Source: Actinomycetota bacterium (GTDB lineage: Bacteria; Actinomycetota; Actinomycetes; S36-B12; GCA-2699445). From it: a stretch of 50,021 nt of DNA. The notes below the pieces were generated by a model, which saw nothing but the letters and a program-made list of their open reading frames with translations, ran no database searches and was not told the origin of the DNA. The translations under genes and the position numbers were made by a program. Of this stretch, positions 1 through 10,359 are shown piece after piece. Where the stretch lies: the NCBI GenBank assembly GCA_020438795.1, contig JAGQTY010000017.1:16355-66375 (forward strand), given 5' to 3'. Every line of letters starts with the position of its first letter. The stretch's first letter is position 1.

Positions 1-337
1 CGGTGGCCGCCGACTGCTTTGCTGCCCGCACCAGCTGATCGATGTCCAGGGTCTCCACACCCACGGGCGAGAACGGGAAACGTGCGGACTGCGAGCAGAA
101 GTGACAGTCCTCGGGACATCCACCCGTCTTGAACGAGATGATGCCCTCCACCTCGACCTCGGGTCCGCACCACTTCATGCGCACGTCGTGGGCGAGCTGA
201 AGCAGGTCCCCGATCCGGTCGTCGGGAAGGCGCAGGACGCGCAGGACATCGGACTCGTCGAGGCCGCGGCCGTTCTCCAGCACCTGTTCGCGTGCCTGGA
301 CAAGGACATCACCGGTCAGGTCGATCACTTCGCTCAT
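1..337 (-). CDS. bioB: Biotin synthase BioB, N-terminal part (cut by window edge)
   Basis: Reading the minus strand from an ATG at 337 gives about 112 residues of biotin synthase, the radical-SAM enzyme that inserts sulfur into dethiobiotin in the last step of biotin synthesis. The radical-SAM cysteine motif CPEDCHFC (CxxxCxxC, residues 74-81) is intact and preceded by the family-typical GIISFKTGG. The start is set by a good Shine-Dalgarno (GAAGGAG) a few bases upstream. It lies 25 nt after the bioD stop, so it is the last visible gene of a bioA-bioF-bioD-bioB operon. The C-terminal two thirds are outside the window. Confidence 0.95.
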   Translation of the reverse strand, partial: MSEVIDLTGDVLVQAREQVLENGRGLDESDVLRVLRLPDDRIGDLLQLAHDVRMKWCGPEVEVEGIISFKTGGCPEDCHFCSQSARFPFSPVGVETLDIDQLVRAAKQSAAT

Positions 338-362
338 CCCACTCCTTCTCGTTGAACCATTA

Positions 363-1040
363 TCACTGCTGGCGTTCAGGCAGCCGCAGCCAGGCAGGGG
401 CATCGGCGCGGAACCTGTCAACAGGCAGTTGCGCGGCTCGCTCCGGGAGCCTGCCCAGCAGTGGCCCGAACCGGGGCAGATCGATCAGATTCTCACGGCA
501 GGCCAGCGAGGGGTCACGCGGCCAGGACCCGATGATGATCCCGGCGAGATCGAGGCCTCGCTGCCGCAGCACCGCCACGGTGAGCGCGGTGTGGTTGAGT
601 GTGCCGAGCTCGGCTGCCACCACCAGGATGACTGGACACTGCAATGCCTCGGCGAGATCGGCGAAGGTCTCTCCGGCTGCGTTGAGCCGCACCAGCAGAC
701 CTCCCGCACCCTCCACGAAGACGTCATCGTGAGCCGCGCAGATGGCCCGGATCGCTTCGCTGAGCTGCGCCACGCTCACCTCAGGTTGCCCGGAGGTACG
801 CGCCGCCGCCTCCGGCGAGAGCGGGTCGGGGAACCGGCGGAGCTCATACGACGCCACAGTGCTGAGGCGCCTGACCTCAGCCGCATCGCCCGGCTCGCCG
901 GAGGCGAGTCCGGTCTGGACAGGCTTGATCATGCCGACGTCGCTGCTGTGCCCTGCCCGCTCAAGCGCCACCGAGCACAGAGCAGCTGCGGCAACCGTCT
1001 TCCCGACCTCGGTCCCGGTCCCCGTCACGAGCCAGATCAT
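363..1040 (-). CDS. bioD: Dethiobiotin synthetase BioD
   Basis: 225 residues, the normal length for ATP-dependent dethiobiotin synthetase, which closes the ureido ring of dethiobiotin from 7,8-diaminopelargonate, CO2 and ATP in the cytoplasm. The N-terminal P-loop reads GTGTEVGKT (residues 7-15), the form typical of BioD, and is followed by KPVQTG. A conserved [10 protein letters not shown] segment sits mid-protein. The ATG overlaps the bioF stop (4 nt), indicating translational coupling. bioB follows after 25 nt. Confidence 0.97.
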   Translation of the reverse strand: MIWLVTGTGTEVGKTVAAAALCSVALERAGHSSDVGMIKPVQTGLASGEPGDAAEVRRLSTVASYELRRFPDPLSPEAAARTSGQPEVSVAQLSEAIRAICAAHDDVFVEGAGGLLVRLNAAGETFADLAEALQCPVILVVAAELGTLNHTALTVAVLRQRGLDLAGIIIGSWPRDPSLACRENLIDLPRFGPLLGRLPERAAQLPVDRFRADAPAWLRLPERQQ

Positions 1041-2233
1041 GGTGACGCGATCGTCGCTGTCACACCTCGCCCACGGCTGGGGCCTGGCTCAGTCTCCGGC
1101 AGGATCACCTCAGTGGGAACGCCTGCCAGCGCCGAATCGATGTGTTCGAAGTCGGACTCTGTGAGGGTCGCCTTGGCGGTGAGGCGCAGCCGCGAGCGGC
1201 CGTCGGGGACCGAGGGCGGGCGGAACAAGCCGACGAGGATCTGGCGCGACCGCCAGCGCTCGCGCTCAGCCACGCCGCCTCTCGCATCGGGCAGCACCAC
1301 CGATACGACGGCGCCGTCGGGCGCAGCGGCTTCCAGCCCTCTGGCGACCGCAAGTCCGTGGATGCGCCGGGCGGCCTCCCGCACCTTGGCGCAGCGGTCC
1401 GGGTCAGTGGTCATGATCCGTACCGCTGCCAGCGCGGCGGCAGTGGCAGCCGGGGCGAGTCCCGTGTCGAAGATCAGCGGTCGGGCGGTGTTGATCAGGT
1501 GCTCGATCACGGGCTGCGCGGCGATGATCGCGCCACCCTGAGCACCTGCAGCCTTGGACAGGGTGGCGGTGATGACGATATCCTCCCGTCCAGCCAGCCC
1601 GGCGGCCGCCACACTGCCACCTTCGCCGACCACCCCGAAGCTGTGCGCCTCGTCCACGAGCAGGGCCGCGCCATGACGGCTGCTCACCTCATACAGGCCG
1701 CTGAGGTCTGCTGCATCACCGTCCACGCTGAATACTGACTCCGTCACCACCAGTGCGCGCCTGCGATTGTTCGCCTCGAGTGCGTGGGATAAAGCGGCAA
1801 TGTCACGATGTGGCACGATGACGACGTCAGCCCGTGACAGTCGACACGCGTCGACGATCGAAGCATGGTTGAAGGCATCAGAGACGATCAGGGTCTCGTC
1901 GTCGGCCAGCGCCGTGATGGCCGCCAGATTTGCGAGGTATCCCGAGCTGAATACCAGGGCACCGGCAGCTCCGAAGTACGCGGCCAGCGCCGCCTCAAGG
2001 TCTTCGTGCAGGCGGATCGAACCGGTGATGAGCCGGGAGGCCGTGGCTCCGGCGCCCCAGGCCCGCAGCGCTTCCTGGGCCGCGGCAACGACCCGGGGAT
2101 CGTCGCTGAGCCCCAGGTAATCGTTCCCAGCCAGGTCGAGGAGTTGCTCGCCCTGTTCACGCGATCGGAGGCTGCGATCGAGTCCCGCCGCCGAACGCTG
2201 GGCTGCGGCCTGGGTCAGGTGGGACCAGGTCAT
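1037..2233 (-). CDS. bioF: 8-amino-7-oxononanoate synthase BioF
   Basis: 398 residues of the PLP-dependent alpha-oxoamine synthase family. BioF condenses pimeloyl-ACP or -CoA with alanine to form 8-amino-7-oxononanoate. Seen: LDLAGNDYLGLSDDP near the N-terminus, the DEAHSFGVVG segment, and the PLP lysine context TATLSKAAGAQGG. The start overlaps the bioA stop by 4 nt and the end overlaps the bioD start, so bioA, bioF and bioD are all translationally coupled. There is a short non-conserved C-terminal tail (PETEPGPSRGRG and following). No pimeloyl-forming gene (bioC/H/W) is visible nearby. Confidence 0.96.
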   Translation of the reverse strand: MTWSHLTQAAAQRSAAGLDRSLRSREQGEQLLDLAGNDYLGLSDDPRVVAAAQEALRAWGAGATASRLITGSIRLHEDLEAALAAYFGAAGALVFSSGYLANLAAITALADDETLIVSDAFNHASIVDACRLSRADVVIVPHRDIAALSHALEANNRRRALVVTESVFSVDGDAADLSGLYEVSSRHGAALLVDEAHSFGVVGEGGSVAAAGLAGREDIVITATLSKAAGAQGGAIIAAQPVIEHLINTARPLIFDTGLAPAATAAALAAVRIMTTDPDRCAKVREAARRIHGLAVARGLEAAAPDGAVVSVVLPDARGGVAERERWRSRQILVGLFRPPSVPDGRSRLRLTAKATLTESDFEHIDSALAGVPTEVILPETEPGPSRGRGVTATIASP

Positions 2234-3549
2234 CCGAGTACCGCATCGATCGAATCGGTGACGGCACCAGTCAACTGATCGACCTCGTCATCACGCAGCG
2301 CCAACGGGGGCATGAGAATGACCACATCACCGAGGGGGCGGACCCACACTCCGGCTCTGCGCGCCTGCTGGCAGATGTCGAATCCGGTCCGCTCGGTCTT
2401 GGCGAAGACCTCGATCCCGGTCATCGTACCCAGCCGCCGGACCTCCTTGACCCCTGGGTGCTCGTCAAGTACCGCCAGGTTGCGGCCGATCCGGTCGCCG
2501 ATCTCCTGTGCCCGGACCACGGTGTTGTTGCGGCGCATCAAGTTGAGATTCGCCAGGGCAGCCGCAGCCGCCGGCGGGTTGGCGGTGTAGGAGTGGCCGT
2601 GGAAGAACGTCTTGGCCTCGATGGGCGCGCCGAGGAACGCTTCATAGATGGCCTCGGTGGCGAGCACCGCGGACAGCGGCAGGACCCCGCCGGTGACGCC
2701 CTTGCCGAGGGTCAGCAGGTCCGGAGCCACTGCGGCATGGTCCACAGCGAACATCGCACCCGTACGGCCGAGCCCCGTAGCCACCTCGTCGGCGATCATG
2801 AAAGCACCGGTGGCGTCGCAGACTTCGCGCACACCGCGCAGGAAGTCTGCGTGATGCGTGAGCATGCCGCCGGCCCCCTGCACCATCGGCTCGACGATGA
2901 CCGCGCAGACCTGTGATCCTTCCGCGGCCATCAGGTCGCGCAGTTCGGCCAGCACCTCTGCGGCCCGCTCAGCCGGGGTCTGTCCGACCTCTCGCAGACC
3001 GGGACTGCCGATCTGACGGGTCTCCAGCATGATGGAGCGGTAGGTCTCGTGGAACAGCGAGATCCCTCCGACACTGACGGCACCCAGAGTGTCGCCGTGA
3101 TACCCCTCGGCCAGGTGGACGATGAGCGGACGTACCCCGGTGGTCTGGGCATGCGCCTGATACGCCATCTTGAGCGCAGCCTCAACCGCACTGGAACCGT
3201 CTCCGGCGTAGAAGACCCGTTGCAGCCCGGGCGGTGCCACACCCAGCAGTTCCTCGGCCAGCCGGATGCCCGGCTCGTGGGTCAGGCCGAGGAAGGTGGT
3301 GTGGTCCAGGCGCCGGATCTGTTCGGTGATCGCTGCCACGATCTCCGGGTGTGCGTGACCGTGGACGTTGACCCACAGCGAGGACACCCCGTCGAGATAG
3401 CGCGTCCCATCGATATCCCAGAAGTACATGCCCTCGGCACGGTCCACCACAATGGGCCGGTCCTCGAGCCAGCGGGAGTGCTGGGTGAACGGATGCCAGA
3501 GGACCCGGGAATCACGCTCGACGAGCGAGGTGCTGTCAGCTCCGGTCAT
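2230..3549 (-). CDS. bioA: Adenosylmethionine-8-amino-7-oxononanoate aminotransferase BioA
   Basis: 439 residues, class-III aminotransferase. BioA transfers the amino group of S-adenosylmethionine to 8-amino-7-oxononanoate. Family motifs: LWHPFTQH near the N-terminus (typical of BioA rather than other class-III enzymes), YAGDGSSAVEAALKMA, IADEVATGLGRTG, and the PLP lysine in LTLGKGVTGG. A strong Shine-Dalgarno (GGGAGGGAGC) lies upstream of the ATG at 3549. It is the first gene of the biotin operon. The 102-nt gap to ilvC carries a perfect palindrome that may regulate it. Confidence 0.97.
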   Translation of the reverse strand: MTGADSTSLVERDSRVLWHPFTQHSRWLEDRPIVVDRAEGMYFWDIDGTRYLDGVSSLWVNVHGHAHPEIVAAITEQIRRLDHTTFLGLTHEPGIRLAEELLGVAPPGLQRVFYAGDGSSAVEAALKMAYQAHAQTTGVRPLIVHLAEGYHGDTLGAVSVGGISLFHETYRSIMLETRQIGSPGLREVGQTPAERAAEVLAELRDLMAAEGSQVCAVIVEPMVQGAGGMLTHHADFLRGVREVCDATGAFMIADEVATGLGRTGAMFAVDHAAVAPDLLTLGKGVTGGVLPLSAVLATEAIYEAFLGAPIEAKTFFHGHSYTANPPAAAAALANLNLMRRNNTVVRAQEIGDRIGRNLAVLDEHPGVKEVRRLGTMTGIEVFAKTERTGFDICQQARRAGVWVRPLGDVVILMPPLALRDDEVDQLTGAVTDSIDAVLG

Positions 3550-3628
3550 CGCAGCTCCCTCCCGGTTCGGGCGATCCGGTCGATCCTGTCACAACCCCGA
3601 TCAGCCCCTGCCGACCGCGTCACGGACG

Positions 3629-3644
3629 CGTGATCGCGATCACG
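3629..3644. promoter_or_regulatory. Perfect 16-bp palindrome between ilvC and bioA (CRP/FNR-type operator candidate)
   Basis: CGTGATCGCGATCACG is perfectly self-complementary. It contains GTGA-N6-TCAC, the half-site layout recognised by CRP/FNR-family regulators, and lies about 80 nt upstream of the bioA start and 8 nt after the ilvC stop. It could be an operator for the biotin operon or a short hairpin at the ilvC mRNA end; no U-run follows. It does not resemble the BirA, BioQ (TGAAC-GTTCA) or BioR sites I know. Confidence 0.5.
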
Positions 3645-3651
3645 ACTCGAC

Positions 3652-4713
<1,062 letters not shown>

Positions 4714-4731
4714 TCAATCCGAGCATCGGAC

Positions 4732-4772
4732 ACCCTGTTCAAAGGGTACGCGCCGTGCCGTGCCGGTGTGAA
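4732..4772 (-). promoter_or_regulatory. Putative ilvC promoter with overlapping inverted repeat
   Basis: On the minus strand a TTCACA box (4767-4772, one mismatch to TTGACA), an 18-nt spacer and a TACCCT box (4743-4748, TANNNT form) lie about 60 nt upstream of the ilvC ATG. An inverted repeat ACCCT-N6-AGGGT (4732-4747) overlaps the -10 box and expected transcript start, where a repressor could bind. This is a sequence-only prediction. Confidence 0.4.
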
Positions 4773-4919
4773 ATCCCGGTCGGCCGTGGTCCTTCCGTGC
4801 GATCAGCAGGGCGAAGCACGGCGCCGGGAGCGACAGTGTACTGAGCCATTCGGCAATTTGGTGGATTATTGGCCTCCGTGTTGCAATGGGACCTAGTCGT
4901 TGTCCCCGAGGGGGTGGAC

Positions 4920-5147
4920 ATGTTCTGGGTGATCTGGGCAGCATGCGTTGCCATCAGCGTGACTGTGATCGTCATCTACGTCCGTCGCGAATACCGGGAT
5001 CTCCTGAAGCACTCGGGTGCGGAGAAGGCCTCTTTCCGCAAGCCCCGCGTCCGGCTCAGCCAGGTACCCCTCGACGACTGTCCCGCAGCCGTCATCGCGG
5101 AGGTCGCAGCCAAACTGCCACCCCCGTCGCGGCGCCTGGCCGACTGA
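4920..5147 (+). CDS. Small single-pass membrane protein, unknown
   Basis: A 75-residue protein beginning MFWVIWAACVAIS. Residues 1-20 form one hydrophobic transmembrane segment, followed by a basic/acidic cytoplasmic tail (YVRREYRDLL, then RKPRVRLSQV). I prefer the ATG at 4920 because GAGGGGGT lies just upstream; the frame is open back to 4869. It is the only plus-strand gene between 0 and 11.5 kb and is divergent from ilvC. Family not recognised. Confidence 0.6.
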   Translation: MFWVIWAACVAISVTVIVIYVRREYRDLLKHSGAEKASFRKPRVRLSQVPLDDCPAAVIAEVAAKLPPPSRRLAD

Positions 5148-5189
5148 GCTGACAGGCTCCGAGCGAATCGCCCGGAAGTCCCACCCACA

Positions 5190-6437
5190 TCAGCCAGACG
5201 ATATCCCCGAGCCGCCCCGCACCTGGCCGTCGGCCTCGCTGACCAGGGCCTCGAAGGTCGTGACGCTCGGATCTCCTGCGACCCTGCCCACGCTCACAGT
5301 CATCGGCCACTTTCCCATCGTCACTCCACTGCCGTTCACGGTCGCCTCGATGCGATCGGCCAGCATCTCGGGGTCAGGCCCGGCGCCCATCCCGGCGATC
5401 ACGAAGTGGCCGCCACCCCAGTGCGAGACCAGGTCTCCGGTCCTCATATTGCCGACGATCGCATCGCCGACCGCACGGAGCAGTCTCCTCGCATACCCGT
5501 GGCCGTAGTCGTGGACCGCATCTCCGAGGCGGTCCACCTCGACGACCACCACGCACACGTCCTGCGACGCTCGTGAGGCCAGCGATCCGAGTGCTGGCAT
5601 GAGGCTCTGTAGCCCGTTGCGGGTCAGTGTGCCTGTGACGACATCGGTGGAGGCGATGGCCTCCGAGCGGGCCTGCTCGTCGCTGATCCGGTCGAGTGCG
5701 GTCAGGCGCAGATGCAGCAGGATCAGACCAACCATCAGACCGAGCGAAGTGGCGATGATGATCCGCCAGTCCTCGTCGCCGACCACGTACAGGCTGGCGA
5801 ACAGCATCGTGAGCCACATGGCACCGGCCCCCAACAGCGCGGGGCGCCAGGCTAGCGTCACCGGCGCATAGCCGACCACAACAATCAGGGAGTATGTCAG
5901 GGGGGTCTGGTTGCCCAGCGTCGCCGCGTCGAAGACCGCCAAGCACACCAGCAGCCAGCACACGAGGACCCACAGCCGCATGAGAGTCCTTGCCTCGTAC
6001 CGGCCCCTACCGAGCAGTTGCCCCAGCAGGAGCATGGCGAGTCCGAGCAATAGCTGGAGCAGGAAGCTCGCGACTGTGGGTTCCAGGGCCAGCAGCGTCG
6101 TCACGGCCATCAGCAGCACGAAACCGCCAGCTATCGAGAATGCCTGCGGGATGTCGTTCTTGGCCACGCTCCCGCGCAACCGCTCATAGGGAGAGCCGTC
6201 ATCGCTGGGTTGCTCCGGCACCAGATCCATGGGGTTGTCTCCTTCACTGTCAAGACCCGCCTGGGTCAGCAACGACCTGAGCCGGCTCGGCGGGACCGGC
6301 TTGGGCAGGGGTACGAGTTTGGACAGGCTGAGCCCGACATACACCAGGGTGTTGAATCCGACCACGGCCGCTAGCACCGCGAACCAGTTGGAACTGAGCA
6401 CGCTCTGGGGCAGCAGCATGCCGGCGAGGGTGTTCAT
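5190..6437 (-). CDS. Membrane protein with degenerate GGDEF domain and intact I-site (putative c-di-GMP receptor)
   Basis: 415 residues. There is one N-terminal transmembrane segment (about 17-38), a soluble linker, then about six more hydrophobic segments (100-245) and a C-terminal GGDEF domain (about 262-410). The active-site signature is GGGHF (341-345) instead of GG(D/E)EF, and the usual GH..GD helix reads YGHGYARRLL, so diguanylate cyclase activity is unlikely. The I-site RTGD (332-335) sits exactly five residues before the signature, as in c-di-GMP-binding GGDEF proteins. The ATG overlaps the stop of the upstream glycosyltransferase (ATGA, 6434-6437). Known degenerate GGDEF receptors such as PelD and PssE control exopolysaccharide synthases, so a role as c-di-GMP switch for the adjacent synthase is inferred. 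Confidence 0.8.
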   Translation of the reverse strand: MNTLAGMLLPQSVLSSNWFAVLAAVVGFNTLVYVGLSLSKLVPLPKPVPPSRLRSLLTQAGLDSEGDNPMDLVPEQPSDDGSPYERLRGSVAKNDIPQAFSIAGGFVLLMAVTTLLALEPTVASFLLQLLLGLAMLLLGQLLGRGRYEARTLMRLWVLVCWLLVCLAVFDAATLGNQTPLTYSLIVVVGYAPVTLAWRPALLGAGAMWLTMLFASLYVVGDEDWRIIIATSLGLMVGLILLHLRLTALDRISDEQARSEAIASTDVVTGTLTRNGLQSLMPALGSLASRASQDVCVVVVEVDRLGDAVHDYGHGYARRLLRAVGDAIVGNMRTGDLVSHWGGGHFVIAGMGAGPDPEMLADRIEATVNGSGVTMGKWPMTVSVGRVAGDPSVTTFEALVSEADGQVRGGSGISSG

Positions 6438-7921
6438 GCGCCCGCCCCGGGTCCGTGTTCGACATGGCCCCAGGTGGTTCGTTTGGCCATGGAGATGTCG
6501 AACAGACACTTCACGAACACCGCCTGCAGGAACAGGTCATAGCCCAGTTCAGGCACCAGCACCGCCGCCAGTATCCGGGCGCGCCAGCCGCCCCGCCAGA
6601 CGGTCGCGACGCGTTCCACCACGAACACCAGTCCCACCGCCAGCCAGAACGGGAACCAGATCCACTGGTCCACGGCCACGATCGTGATGAACATCAGGAG
6701 CAGGAACAGATTCAGCGCGATGGTGCCGTAGGCGATGCCGAACTGCTGGCCCCAGTAGCGCACCGTTGCCCGGGTGATGCCGTACTCACTGAGGTTCTCC
6801 AGGGCCCCCCGCTGCCAGCGCTTGCGCTGGACCCAGAGGTTGCGCCAGGTCGGCATGATCTCTGTGGTCACCTGACACTCCGCGGGCGAGGTCATGGAGC
6901 CGCCGAGCGACTTCAGCGCCAGCGTCAGCTCGTTGTCCTCGGTGAGGGCCTCCGTGTCATAGACCTGCCCAGTACCACCGGGAATGATGACGCCCCGGGC
7001 CGCAGCCACGTCCAGCAACGCTTGGGAACGGAACATCGAAGCAGTCCCGGTCAGCACGAAGACCCTGCCGTGGCGGGCCCGGATCTGCAGCGAGTAGCGA
7101 GTGTACTCATTGCGCTGGAACTGGCCCAGCAGGCCGCTGCCACCTTCGCCGTAGAACACCCCTCCGACCGAGCTCAGCTCCGGGTCGGCGCGGAACCGCT
7201 GGGCCCCCACCTCGAGGAACCTGGGGGCCAGGCTGGTGTCGGCATCCATGACCATGAACACATCGCAGACCTCGGACTCGGGCAGGATCCTGGTGAGCGC
7301 CTGATTGAGGGCGCCGGCCTTCTTGTCGGCGTTGTTGACCGAGCGGAAGACCTCGTAGCCCATCTCCTCGGCGATCTGCGGCGTCCGGTCAGTGCAGTTG
7401 TCAGCCACCACGATGACCCGGTCGGGCTGCCGGGTCTGCTGGGCCAGCGCCCCGAGCGTCACGGGCAGCGACGCCTCCTCGTTGTGCGCCGGTACCAGGA
7501 TGGTGATGCGGATGTCCGGACAGGTCGCCGGATCCGCGGTGTCCCCTCGCAGCTCGTCCAGCACTTCGCGATCCGGGTTGACGGTCAGCAGCGTGGCCGT
7601 GATCTCGAGGGCGATCGCAACAGCCGCCACCAGCACGAGGCTGAGGCCGACGAGCAACAGGAAGTCCCAGTCCGGCACCTGGGTGGAGACCACCACCTCG
7701 AACGGCCCGAAACTCAGCGCCCGAGGCTCGACGGGGAGTTCACCCCGGGCCGAGAAGAGGGCCGCCACGCTGACGAAGGCCAGCAGAACAACGACCACGG
7801 CAACCACCAGCGACACCACGAGTCGCCGCGCTCCCGCCTGGGGATCACTGGAGCGGACCGGAATCTCGGGCAACCGCGCGAAGACGTGCGCCGAAGGCTG
7901 TGTCGCGGGGGCATCATCCAT
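6434..7921 (-). CDS. Processive family-2 glycosyltransferase (cellulose/PNAG-synthase-like)
   Basis: 495 residues. Two N-terminal transmembrane segments (about 33-56, 86-112), a cytosolic GT-A domain (about 137-375) and three or four C-terminal membrane segments. Catalytic motifs are complete: VPAHNEE (143-149), ADNCTD (173-178), DADT (226-229), TEDNEL (327-332) and QRKRW (365-369, the Q-x-x-R-W motif of processive synthases). This layout fits polymerisation and export of a beta-linked polysaccharide through its own membrane channel. Which sugar is used cannot be told. It is the first gene of a two-gene unit, coupled to the degenerate GGDEF protein. No PilZ domain is visible at the C-terminus, so the neighbour may supply c-di-GMP control. 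Confidence 0.9.
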   Translation of the reverse strand: MDDAPATQPSAHVFARLPEIPVRSSDPQAGARRLVVSLVVAVVVVLLAFVSVAALFSARGELPVEPRALSFGPFEVVVSTQVPDWDFLLLVGLSLVLVAAVAIALEITATLLTVNPDREVLDELRGDTADPATCPDIRITILVPAHNEEASLPVTLGALAQQTRQPDRVIVVADNCTDRTPQIAEEMGYEVFRSVNNADKKAGALNQALTRILPESEVCDVFMVMDADTSLAPRFLEVGAQRFRADPELSSVGGVFYGEGGSGLLGQFQRNEYTRYSLQIRARHGRVFVLTGTASMFRSQALLDVAAARGVIIPGGTGQVYDTEALTEDNELTLALKSLGGSMTSPAECQVTTEIMPTWRNLWVQRKRWQRGALENLSEYGITRATVRYWGQQFGIAYGTIALNLFLLLMFITIVAVDQWIWFPFWLAVGLVFVVERVATVWRGGWRARILAAVLVPELGYDLFLQAVFVKCLFDISMAKRTTWGHVEHGPGAGA

Positions 7922-8035
7922 GTCGCGATCACTTCATCCGGTACAACGGCGCGGCCCCGCCCAGGGGTCGCTGTGCAGCCGAGCCTATCGAGATGCCGGA
8001 TGCTCAGCGCGCCAGGTCGGCCCCGGTGCCGGATA

Positions 8036-8051
8036 CGCCCCATCTGGGGCG
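8036..8051 (-). terminator. Hairpin after ilvN, terminator candidate
   Basis: CGCCCC-ATCT-GGGGCG forms a perfect 6-bp GC stem 14 nt downstream of the ilvN stop. No U-rich tract follows on the minus strand, so it may be only a weak or protein-assisted terminator between ilvBN and the glycosyltransferase gene. Confidence 0.35.
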
Positions 8052-8065
8052 CTTTGTCCGGGGAG

Positions 8066-8578
8066 TCAGGCCGAGCGGAGGTTCCGTTCGGAGATGCCGC
8101 GACCGCCGCGCGCGGTCGCGACGGCACCGGACTGGATCAGTTCTTGGATGCCGTAGGGCTCCAGGATCTCGATGAGCGCGTTGAGTTTCCCGCGACTACC
8201 GGTCCCCTCGATCACGACCGTGTCGGCCGAGACATCCACAACCTTGGCCCGGAACAGCTGCGCGGTCTCCAGGATGTGTGACCGGGTCTCCTGACCCGCA
8301 CGCACCTTGATCAGGATCAACTCTCGGGTCACCGACCGCTCCGGGTCCAGTTCCACGATCTTGATCACGTTGACCAGCTTGTTGAGCTGTTTGGTCACCT
8401 GCTCGAGGGGCTGCTCATCGACGTTGACGACGATCGTCATCCGCGAGACGCCCGCCTTCTCCGTGGGACCCACCGCGAGGGACTCGATGTTGAAGCCGCG
8501 CCGGGCGAAGAGGCCGGCGATACGGGCCAGCACGCCTGAGACATCCTCGACGAGCACGGACAGTGTGTGGCGACTCAT
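8066..8578 (-). CDS. ilvN: Acetolactate synthase small (regulatory) subunit IlvN
   Basis: 170 residues. The N-terminal ACT domain ([21 protein letters not shown], up to about residue 75) binds the feedback inhibitor valine. The C-terminal ALS_ss_C domain includes RELILIKV and [15 protein letters not shown]. The ATG (8578) overlaps the ilvB stop by 4 nt, so subunits are made in coupled fashion. The longer open frame upstream is only a shadow of ilvB. Together with IlvB it forms the holoenzyme for the first common step of branched-chain amino-acid synthesis. Confidence 0.97.
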   Translation of the reverse strand: MSRHTLSVLVEDVSGVLARIAGLFARRGFNIESLAVGPTEKAGVSRMTIVVNVDEQPLEQVTKQLNKLVNVIKIVELDPERSVTRELILIKVRAGQETRSHILETAQLFRAKVVDVSADTVVIEGTGSRGKLNALIEILEPYGIQELIQSGAVATARGGRGISERNLRSA

Positions 8579-10323
8579 TCCTCGGTCCCTCTTTCCCATT
8601 CGGGCGCGAGATCGCGCGCGTACTTGATCTCGTCGTTGCTCATACCGGCGGCGACCATCGGCCACACCATCGCATCCTTGTGAACCCGGAAGTCCACCAC
8701 GACAGGCCGGTCGTTGATGCTCATTGCCTTCTCGATCGTCGCGTCCACCTCCTCGGCGGTCTCGCAGCGCAGCCCCACCGCACCATAGGCCTCCGCGAGC
8801 TTGACGAAGTCGGGGAACTCGTGGCTGTTGAGGTCGGTGTTGGAGTACCGCTCGGAGTAGAACAGGGTCTGCCACTGCCGGACCATGCCGAGTGCGGAGT
8901 TGTTGATCAGTGCCACTTTGATGGGGATGTTGTTGATGGTGCACGTGGCCAGTTCCTGATTCGTCATCTGGAAGCAGCCGTCCCCATCGACCGCCCACAC
9001 AGTCGCATCCGGAACTCCCACCTTGGCCCCCATCGCGGCTGGGACCGCATACCCCATGGTTCCCGCGCCACCGGAGTTCAGCCATGTCCGGGGGTTCTCG
9101 AAGCGGATGAACTGACTGGCCCACATCTGGTGCTGGCCCACACCCGCGCAATAGATGGCCTCAGGCCCAGCGAGCTCACCGAGACGCTCGATCACGTACT
9201 GGGGCGACAGGGTGCCATCGTCCGGTTCGTCGTAGCCGAGCGGGTAGTTGGTCTTCCAGCCGGCCACCCGCTCACGCCAAGCGGTGATGTCAGCACGTTC
9301 GCCCTTCTCGATCTCAGTCTGGGTCGCTACAGCCAGCGCGGCCAGAATCTCCCGCGCATCACCGACGATCGGCACGTCCACCGGCTTGTTCTTGCCGATC
9401 TCGGCCGGGTCCACGTCTGCGTGAATGATCCGGGCGTTCGGGGCGAACGAGTCGAGATGGCCGGTGACCCGGTCGTCGAACCGGGTTCCAACGGCGATCA
9501 GGAGGTCCGCCTTCTGCAGCGCCCCGACGGCCGCCACAGAGCCGTGCATACCGGGCATCCCGAGGTGCAGTTCATGATCGTCGGGGAAGGCACCCCGGGC
9601 CATCAGGGTGGTGACGACCGGAATCCCAGAGGTCTCGGCCATCATGCGCAACTCGGCTGCGGCACCGGCCTTGATCACTCCCCCGCCGACATAGAGCACC
9701 GGCTTCTCCGAAGCGGTGATCAGCTTCGCAGCCTGTTTGATCTGCCGGTTGTTCGGCTTGCGGGTGGGGCGGTAGCCGGGCATCTCGAGACGTTCGGGCC
9801 ACTCGAATTCCGTCTCGGCCTGCAGAGCGGTCTTGCTGATGTCGACCAGCACGGGTCCGGGACGACCAGTTGCCGCGATGTGGAACGCCTCAGCGATCGC
9901 TGCCGGAATCTCGGCCGGATCGGTAATCAGGTAGTTGTGCTTGGTGATGGGGAACGTGATGCCCCGGATGTCAGCCTCCTGGAAGGCGTCGGTTCCGATG
10001 GCTGCCGCACCGACCTGGCCGGTGATGGCCACGATCGGCACGGAGTCCATGTAGGCGTCGGCGAGCGCGGTCACCAGGTTGGTGGCACCGGGCCCGGATG
10101 TCGCCATACAGACACCGACTTTGCCGGTGGCGGTCGCATAGCCCTCGGCGGCATGACCCGCTCCCTGCTCGTGACGGACCAGAATGTGTCTGATCTGCTT
10201 GGAGTCCATCAGCGGGTCGTAGGCGGGCAGAATGGCTCCGCCCGGAATCCCGAACACCACTTCAACATCTGCGTGTTCCAGGGAACGCACCAGACTCTGC
10301 GAACCAGTCATCCGCTCACTCAT
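8575..10323 (-). CDS. ilvB: Acetolactate synthase large (catalytic) subunit IlvB
   Basis: 582 residues from the ATG at 10323, chosen because of Shine-Dalgarno GAGAGGA and because the family begins near [12 protein letters not shown]. The frame is open 37 codons further up, but that stretch holds the regulatory leader. TPP-dependent condensation of two pyruvates, or pyruvate and 2-ketobutyrate. Seen: catalytic glutamate in [27 protein letters not shown], a central FAD-binding domain, and the TPP/Mg motif [13 protein letters not shown]. Expression is probably controlled by the attenuator at 10450-10536. Confidence 0.97.
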   Translation of the reverse strand: MSERMTGSQSLVRSLEHADVEVVFGIPGGAILPAYDPLMDSKQIRHILVRHEQGAGHAAEGYATATGKVGVCMATSGPGATNLVTALADAYMDSVPIVAITGQVGAAAIGTDAFQEADIRGITFPITKHNYLITDPAEIPAAIAEAFHIAATGRPGPVLVDISKTALQAETEFEWPERLEMPGYRPTRKPNNRQIKQAAKLITASEKPVLYVGGGVIKAGAAAELRMMAETSGIPVVTTLMARGAFPDDHELHLGMPGMHGSVAAVGALQKADLLIAVGTRFDDRVTGHLDSFAPNARIIHADVDPAEIGKNKPVDVPIVGDAREILAALAVATQTEIEKGERADITAWRERVAGWKTNYPLGYDEPDDGTLSPQYVIERLGELAGPEAIYCAGVGQHQMWASQFIRFENPRTWLNSGGAGTMGYAVPAAMGAKVGVPDATVWAVDGDGCFQMTNQELATCTINNIPIKVALINNSALGMVRQWQTLFYSERYSNTDLNSHEFPDFVKLAEAYGAVGLRCETAEEVDATIEKAMSINDRPVVVDFRVHKDAMVWPMVAAGMSNDEIKYARDLAPEWERGTEE

Positions 10324-10359
10324 ACCGGGTCCTCTCGGTCTCTGCGCGCTGCCTCCGCC

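Noticed and set aside
6455..8281. 608-residue plus-strand open frame over the glycosyltransferase gene
   Set aside because: Antisense shadow. Composition (HHQHR, GQQ-rich) is not protein-like and the minus-strand gene has complete catalytic motifs.
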